In this document: piece by piece, positions 55,944 to 64,000 of the stretch
Layout of the letters: each line of letters begins with the position of its first letter
Numbering within the stretch: position 1 is the stretch's first letter
Source of the DNA: Amaranthus tricolor
Taxonomy: Eukaryota > Streptophyta > Magnoliopsida > Caryophyllales > Amaranthaceae
NCBI RefSeq assembly: GCF_026212465.1
Contig: NC_080060.1
Coordinates: 1,926,635 to 1,990,634, forward strand
Direction: 5' to 3'
Length of the DNA stretch: 64,000 nucleotides
Translations under genes and position numbers: made by a program
The notes under the pieces: model-generated
Database searches by the model: none
What the model was told of the DNA's origin: nothing
What the model saw: the letters and a program-made list of their open reading frames with translations, nothing else

Positions 55944-56751
55944 TGAAAGCGCAAGCGAATATGCAAGCCTCAAAGAGGTTCAACAAAGGAAAAACAAATG
56001 AAAAATAATGCAAGATAAGAACACAAGTGTTTATGAGGTATTTAGAATACCTTCCCCTCAAATGTAGTTTATTATATTGAATTCAACAATTACAAGTATA
56101 ATAAACTCCCTTATCTTAAGAACAATCTCTCAAGATCACAAATACTAAAGCAAAGTAAGAACACTCTCAAGTTTCTAACAATGCAATAGCCCTCTCAACA
56201 ATATGTGTTTGTGGTGTGTGTTACTATGGGTGATGAATCCTATTTATAGGCAAGGCATTCATCACCCTTAGTATTCCCTCATTAATCACCATAAAGCACA
56301 ATTAACAACACTATTAACTATGACAATAAACATAGTAATAAACATCACAATAAACCAGCAAGTAATGCACCCATTCAATTGCATAGTCATTTCACATTCT
56401 GACGAAAACAGCATCCAATGCAGTCTTCTGATCTTCCGCTCGACCCGAGCGAGCTTCCAGAGAAGCTACTGACCTGTTCTGCACACCCCGCTCGACCTGT
56501 TGCTCGACCGAGCCACTCCCGCTCGACCGGTCGAGCGACCCTTTGCTCGACCGAGCGGCTGGTCGAGCAGCTCACAGTTTGTTCCTTTATTTGTTGCTTT
56601 GATCAAACAACCCTCATCAACCGTTCCAAACCTTAAACCACCCACATTCGACACATCTTTATCGACCCTCTCTAAAGTACAAGACAAAGCATGTTCGATT
56701 AAATGTTTAAAGTTAACGTCATTGTTAAGATTATTGGCACTTGCTCTAACA
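55944..56751 (-). repeat. Solo LTR of the young Tork-type family, nested in the copia RNase H
   Basis: This 808-bp minus-strand LTR is clearly related to the 794-bp LTRs at 4955 and 7147, including the GGTCGAGC array (about 56435-56575), the TATA box and both ends. It differs by substitutions, by an extra AT-rich stretch near 56280-56340, and by loss of one GGTCGAGCGGAAG unit. An AGTAG duplication flanks it and there is no internal region, so it arose by LTR-LTR recombination after insertion. Confidence 0.92.
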
Positions 56752-56756
56752 AGTAG

Positions 56757-57880
56757 CTTGTTTCTTGGATTTCCAGCTGACAAGAGATTAACCAAGCATA
56801 AAAATAAAACCAGAATTGGAACGCCTAGTGTTAGGACAAGAAGCCTAATCAGAGTCGGAATAAGCCTAGAGGGTAATGGAGTCAGAAGCTGCAAGTAAAA
56901 TGCCTTTACCAAGAGTAGCAGAAAAGTAACCAAGAGTATGTTTGAGAAGCTGGAGATGGTTTAGTAGGATGCTGCATGTGTTGATTTAGAGTTTGGATAG
57001 AATAGGAGAGATCGGGGCGTGTATGGGTTAAAAAATTAAGTTTGTCAATTAGGCTTCGGTAAAATGTAGGGTCAGACAGTGGAGGAGAATCATCTTTGGA
57101 TAGTTTGAGTTTTAAAGGTAATGGGGTGGGATGTGGTTTTAGGTCTGGAAAAGCAGAATCACTGAATTTGCATTGGGTGAGAATAATACCCTTGTCCGAA
57201 TAGTAAGCTTCAAGACCCAACGAAAAACCCAAACGACCAAGATCCTTGATGTTGAAAACATGATGCAAATGTGATTTGAGTTGAGAAATAAGACTAGGAT
57301 TATCCCCAATAATGATAATATCATCAACTTAGATAGCCACTATAGTGATGGAAGTAGAAGTCTTGTGAGTAAAAAGAGAGTAATCAAGCTTGGACTGAGA
57401 AAAGCCTTGAGTAAATAGCTCATGAGTAAGTTTAGAGAACCACTGATGAGAAGACTGTTTAAGACCATATAAAGACTTCTAGAGTTTACATACCATATTA
57501 GGAGATTGAGTAAGCCCATCGGGAATCTGCATATAAACATCCTCATGAAGAACGTCGTGCAAAAACGCATTGTTAATGTCAATTTGATAAATGAGCCAAT
57601 TGTAGGATGCCGCAAGAGCTATGATATATCGGACAGTAGTCATGCAAACAAAAGGAGAGAAAGTTTCTAAGAAATTAACACCATATTCTTGTGTATAACC
57701 TTTGGCCACTAAACGAGCCTTATACCGTTCCACAGAGTCATCGGATTTTAACTTCACTTTGTAGACCCACTTATAACCAATGGTTTTCTTACCAACAGGA
57801 AAGGGAATAATATCCCAAGTATGATTATCTTGTAGAGCTTTCAATTCAGAATTCATAATTTGGACCCAAAGAGGATCCAA
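56757..57880 (-). pseudogene. Reverse transcriptase of the broken copia element
   Basis: From 57880 down: NHTWDIIPFPVGKKTIGYKW, YKARLVAKGYTQ, YQIDINNAFLHDVLHEDVYM, then SLYGLKQS. The active-site YVDD reads stop-VDD: the Tyr codon is TAA (57329-57331, minus strand). Another stop follows NMVCKL near 57480, and the frame shifts near 57300 and 56905. The connection to RNase H (DLSYSIQTLNQHMQHP) follows before the solo LTR. The enzyme cannot be made intact. Confidence 0.85.
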
Positions 57881-58469
57881 TTTTTATAGCTAGGGGATTC
57901 AATCCATTGAGATTGAGAGAGTAGCACAGCTTAATTGGAGAAGGGCAAAGAATCAAAAGTAACAACATTACACCAGTGTGTTGTAGTGCAAATAAAATCT
58001 TTGAGATGGGAAGGTGTATGGTGAGGTCGAGAAGATCTTCTTGGATGTTGAATAAGGGGCGGTTGTGACAAGTCAACAATGAGAGAGATGTTTGAGGAAG
58101 GGTGGTCAAGAGTAGGAGAGGAAGAAGTTAATGGAGTAGGATAAGAGCAAGTAGTAGTAAGGTCAGAAGAAGTACTAAGGGGATTTGAAGAGGGAGTGGA
58201 CGGTGGAGTAGGATTAGGTGGGATATTAAAGAAAGAAGGGGACACATCATATGTAGGTGTAGGTGTAGGTGTCATTGCAGAAAGATAAAACTTGGAAAGA
58301 GGATTGTTGGGAGGTGTGGAAAAGTGATAAGGAAAATGATGCTCTTAAAAAGAGACATCTCTAAAAATGATAATTTTATTTGTTAGAGGGTTATGGGTTT
58401 TGTAGGCTTTTTTACCAAAGGCATAGCCTATAAAAATGAAAAAATCGGATCTAGGATGGAACTTGAGCC
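57881..58469 (-). pseudogene. Integrase-RT linker of the broken copia element
   Basis: A Pro/Ser/Thr-rich linker (58275 down to about 57931) ends in HPRRSSRPHHTPSHLKDFIC, the usual sequence type before copia reverse transcriptase. The frame is interrupted relative to both neighbours. Confidence 0.7.
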
Positions 58470-59141
58470 TTACTTGCTTCTTTGTGGACATAAAGCAAAG
58501 ACATCCAAAAGATTAAAGTGAGAATTATTAGGTGGTTGACCATAAAGTTTTTCATAAAGAGACAAATTGTGTATATAAGACAAAGGTATACGATTGATAA
58601 TGTATACGGCTGTCTTAATACACTCGCCCCAAAATCGTGAAGGAAGGTTGGGTTGGAAGGATAGGGCGCGAGCAATTTCAAGAAGTTGACGATGTTTTCG
58701 TTCAATGACCTCATTTTGGAGTATCAACGCAAGATTTTTGGTGAAAAATGCCTTTAGTGAGATATGAGTTTGGAATTGAGTCTCGACATAAGCATAAAAT
58801 TGTTTAATAAAAGAAATAGATTCATCTTTAGATTTCATGAGATAAATCCATGTTGCTCTACTAAAGTCATCAACAATGGTTAAGAAAAAACGATATCCAT
58901 CATGAGTAACATACTTGTATGGGCCCCATACATCAATATGAATCAATTGAAAAGATTTGGTTGTCTTTATAGAACTAGAGAAAAAAGTCTTTCTAGTTTG
59001 TCTTGCAACAGGAAAAATAGTACATATGGTAGATTCATGCACTTTATTTACATCAATATTAGGAAATAAAATTTTTATTTGTGAAAAAGGCAAATGACCT
59101 AGTCTAAGATGCCACAACTTAGCTAGCTCAATGGATTTCAT
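58470..59141 (-). pseudogene. Integrase of the broken copia element
   Basis: The frame begins with the pre-integrase zinc-binding region (LWHLRLGH...) but the second cysteine of the expected CxxC is Phe (STICTIFPVARQTR). The core follows with catalytic residues in HIDVWGPY and IVDDFSRATW and the Glu in NEVIERKHRQLLE. Then comes PSRFWGECIKTAVYIINRIP. It ends in a frameshift near 58480. It would integrate element cDNA if intact. Confidence 0.85.
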
Positions 59142-59234
59142 AGACTGTATAAGAGATTGTGCAGCAACATATGCAGAATTTTGTGGAAGGTTATGGGATT
59201 TTGAGGAATAAATATCAGCATAGTAGAGTCCATT

Positions 59235-59746
59235 TCACAATTTACCAAGAGTTCTTGTCTTTGAATGGTCCTGAAGGAGGCACTCACCATTAGTAAAAAT
59301 AACATTAGTGCAAATATCAGCGCACAATTTGTGCACGGAAATCAGATTGAACTGAAATGTAGGAACATATAGCACGTCTTTGAGAATAAGACCTTCCTTT
59401 AAAGCAACATCCTCATAAAGATCAACTGCCACTTTTCTTCCACAGGAATAGTAATGTTATGCTTTGGATTATTAATTTTTTGAGTGAAGATAAAAGAATT
59501 GCAAATGTGGTCAGTAGAACCACTATCAGCTATCCATTTTGATGTAATGGGCGTGTGAAGAAAACAAAATTTACCTGCAAGATTTGCAACTGCAAGATTT
59601 GCAGAACAAGACGGTTCCTCAAAATCCAAATGCATAGTAACAGGAACATTTTCTTTATGGTTATTCAAGAAGTTCAAGAGATTCTGCAATTGTTCTGTAG
59701 TTAAGCCAAAATCTGGTTTATCTATTTTTGGCGCCTCATCAATCAC
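59235..59746 (-). pseudogene. Protease region of the broken copia element
   Basis: TSKWIADSGSTDHICNSF carries the aspartic protease DSG. The domain continues in another frame as KDVLYVPTFQFNLISVHKL, showing a frameshift near 59430. A stop follows RTLGKL at about 59235. Confidence 0.8.
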
Positions 59747-60666
59747 ACATCCAGCAAATTTCTTATGCTTAAAGCCAGGTGGATAACCATTAAGCTTAAA
59801 ACATCTTTCAACAAAATGATCAGCAATTTTACTATGCTCACAATAATATGCAGTATGCCGTTTGGAATCAGTGTTAGTATAAGATTTGTTGGAGGAACTA
59901 GAATTTTGTTTGTAATGCTTGTTATGTGAGCAAAAACCATAGAATCATTGTGAGGTGTGTTCATCTTAGAAATTTCTTTATGTTTCTGTTCCTGTTGAAG
60001 CATACAATAAGCAGTAGTGATACTTGGTAACTCAGGCAGCATTAAAATATTAGTCTTAATTGGACCATATTGATGATCAACTTTCATAAAAAAACTCATT
60101 AAACACTGATCCTGCTGGAGTTTTAGCATTCGTTTAGTTAAACCACGAGAGCATCCATTACAATCACAAGTAGGTATAGGATTTAGATTATCAATTTCAT
60201 CTCATAATGATTTAACAACTTTTGTAAAAGATTCAGCAATACTCATGTTATTTTCTTGAGAAAGTTTAGAGAGCTCTTCATGTAAAGAATAGATTTGAGT
60301 AGAAGTTGTAGTATCAAAACGTTCCTCAAGGTCAGTCCAGATTTCATGTGCAATGGAGTAGTACATGACACTCTTGGCCATCATGTGATCCAGTGATGAT
60401 ATCAACCAACAAATCACCATGTTATTACATCTTTCTCAGACTTTCTTGTTAGGATTAGAATCTGAAGGAATAGTGAGACTTCCATCTACAAAGCACAATT
60501 TATTTTTAGCAATCAAACCTATTATCATTGAGCGCTTTCAGTCTCCATAACCAACTCCATCAAATGGTATATTGACAAGCTTTAGATTAGCATGATCCGA
60601 AGGATATAAGCAGTAGACAGATGCAAAATTTTGTGTTGAATCAAGATTAGAATTAGAATCAGCCAT
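59747..60666 (-). pseudogene. Gag of the broken copia element
   Basis: Gag probably began at the ATG at 60666 (MADSNSNLD). Pieces include EIWTDLEERFDTTTSTQIY and SITTAYCMLQQEQKHKE, separated by several stops. The zinc knuckle reads YCEHSKIADHFVERCFK: the second Cys of CCHC is Ser (codon on 59831-59833). Confidence 0.8.
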
Positions 60667-60756
60667 TTAGATGTAGTAGAAGATAAATCGAAGGAAAGAA
60701 CAAGAGAATCATAAAGAAAAAGAGAGAGAAAAAAAATGAAGATTAGCACCTATCTT

Positions 60757-60768
60757 GCTCTGATACCA
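60757..60768 (-). other. Primer-binding site of the broken copia element
   Basis: The minus strand reads TGGTATCAGAGC directly after the 5' LTR, complementary to the initiator Met-tRNA 3' end. Confidence 0.9.
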
Positions 60769-61069
60769 TGTTAATGGTAGCCATGGTAGTGGCTTTGCAA
60801 GAACTGAAATCAGTGAAGAAGAAGGAAAGAGTATTGCATTTATTATTTGTGTGTAAAAGCTATCACCAAGCACAATAAAGGTAGTTTATATATACAAGGA
60901 ATAGTAGCTTCAAGAAAACAGCCTAACGAGCTGTCATACTCCTACACTATGCAAAAGAGAATAGGACAAAATAACAAAACAAACTTTTGTTACAAAAAGC
61001 TGAAAAGGGGTTGCAAATAACCATTATACAGAAGGGGGGAGAATTATAATTCCCGTGATATATTTATCA
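60769..61069 (-). repeat. 5' LTR of the broken copia element
   Basis: 301 bp, matching 55303-55583 apart from a 20-bp indel (AAGAAAACAGCCTAACGAGC region) and scattered substitutions. It is followed by TAGTC at 61070-61074. Confidence 0.9.
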
Positions 61070-61074
61070 TAGTC

Positions 61075-61540
61075 ATTTAGCATTATTTACTAATTTGATA
61101 TATTGCACTTCTATCTATTTTGCAATATTTTTATTTTTAGATAAGAATTCACCGTTTTTTTAATCACATCCATATATTTTAACATTCTTTTAATTACTAT
61201 CTCGTTTATCATCAAATATTCATTGTTTCCTTAAAAAGTACCTCATTATTTTGACACTAATTCAAATTAGAAATGAGTATGCTTTGTCAACTTATGCTTT
61301 ATATTTCAAATTGGCCCATTATATTGTTTTTTTCTTATTTAATTTAAGTGTCGTATTCAAACTCTGCAATCATCATTGATAAATATACAAATTCAAACCC
61401 TACATATTCTTGACAAAACACCTTCAAAACATACAACTCTTCCCAAAGGTTTATTATTATTATTATTACATTCTTATTTTTGCATTCTAAACAATCTACA
61501 AACTCTTTGCATCGCATCAAAAATCAACGTGAATTTATGC
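61075..61540. other. Intergenic region and 11S globulin 3' flank
   Basis: AT-rich DNA. The part nearest 61541 would be the globulin 3' untranslated region. No other feature is seen. Confidence 0.5.

Positions 61541-64000
<2,460 letters not shown>

Larger units (their letters stand above)
55303..61069 (-). mobile_element. Old, degenerate Ty1/copia element (Ale-like) with a nested solo LTR
   Basis: On the minus strand this is a complete copia layout: 5' LTR 60769-61069, primer-binding site 60757-60768, gag, protease, integrase, reverse transcriptase, RNase H, polypurine tract, 3' LTR 55303-55583. A TAGTC duplication flanks it. Without the 808-bp solo LTR it is about 4.95 kb; short LTRs of about 0.3 kb and this size fit the Ale/Retrofit lineage, an inference. 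The LTRs differ by a 20-bp indel and several substitutions and all genes carry stops or frameshifts, so it inserted long before the element at 4955. Confidence 0.9.

Overview
This is plant nuclear DNA: very AT-rich, split by spliceosomal introns, and crowded with plant-type transposons. The strongest pointer to the organism is the partial 11S globulin gene at the right end. From memory its protein closely resembles the amaranth seed 11S globulin, so an Amaranthaceae genome, probably Amaranthus or a close relative, is the best inference.

Five host genes can be supported, well spaced. (1) An intronless ethylene-response factor of the ERF1/ORA59 type (24151-24981, +). (2) An actin-depolymerizing factor of the ADF6 type in three exons (28619-31846, -). 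(3) An R2R3-MYB of the MYB13/14/15 type in three exons (41204-44551, +). (4) A small secreted protein with a PDF1-like C-terminal domain in two exons (49932-51326, -). (5) The 3' part of an 11S globulin gene (61541-64000 and beyond, -). I see no operon-like or cluster relationship. Two are stress-type transcription factors, one is cytoskeletal, one is a likely cell-wall/epidermal protein and one is a seed storage protein.

Most of the rest is mobile DNA. At the left edge is the 3' half of an intact-looking Tork-type Ty1/copia element with its 3' LTR (1 to about 2452). At 4955-7940 is a complete 3-kb LTR element with two 794-bp LTRs that I read as identical and a 5-bp target duplication. It encodes only Gag and the start of protease, so it looks like a very recent, non-autonomous, trans-mobilised element. 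A solo LTR of the same family (55944-56751) sits inside an older, broken copia element (55303-61069, -), with its own target duplication. LTRs of both Tork families carry GC-rich arrays of a GGTCGAGC/GCTCGACC palindrome upstream of the TATA box.

DNA transposons include several Mutator-like non-autonomous elements recognised by 9-bp target duplications: 2480-2740, 13481-13621, 17075-18960 with a nested RTE LINE, 38486-38751 (imperfect duplication) and 47191-47581. There is also a GGACACG-rich element at 25924-26917, Stowaway MITEs, a Harbinger-like MITE, a hAT-like element and a dead mariner-like transposase. Tandem repeats include three long TA tracts and a roughly 190-bp satellite-like array (53718-54460). 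I found no tRNA, rRNA or CRISPR.
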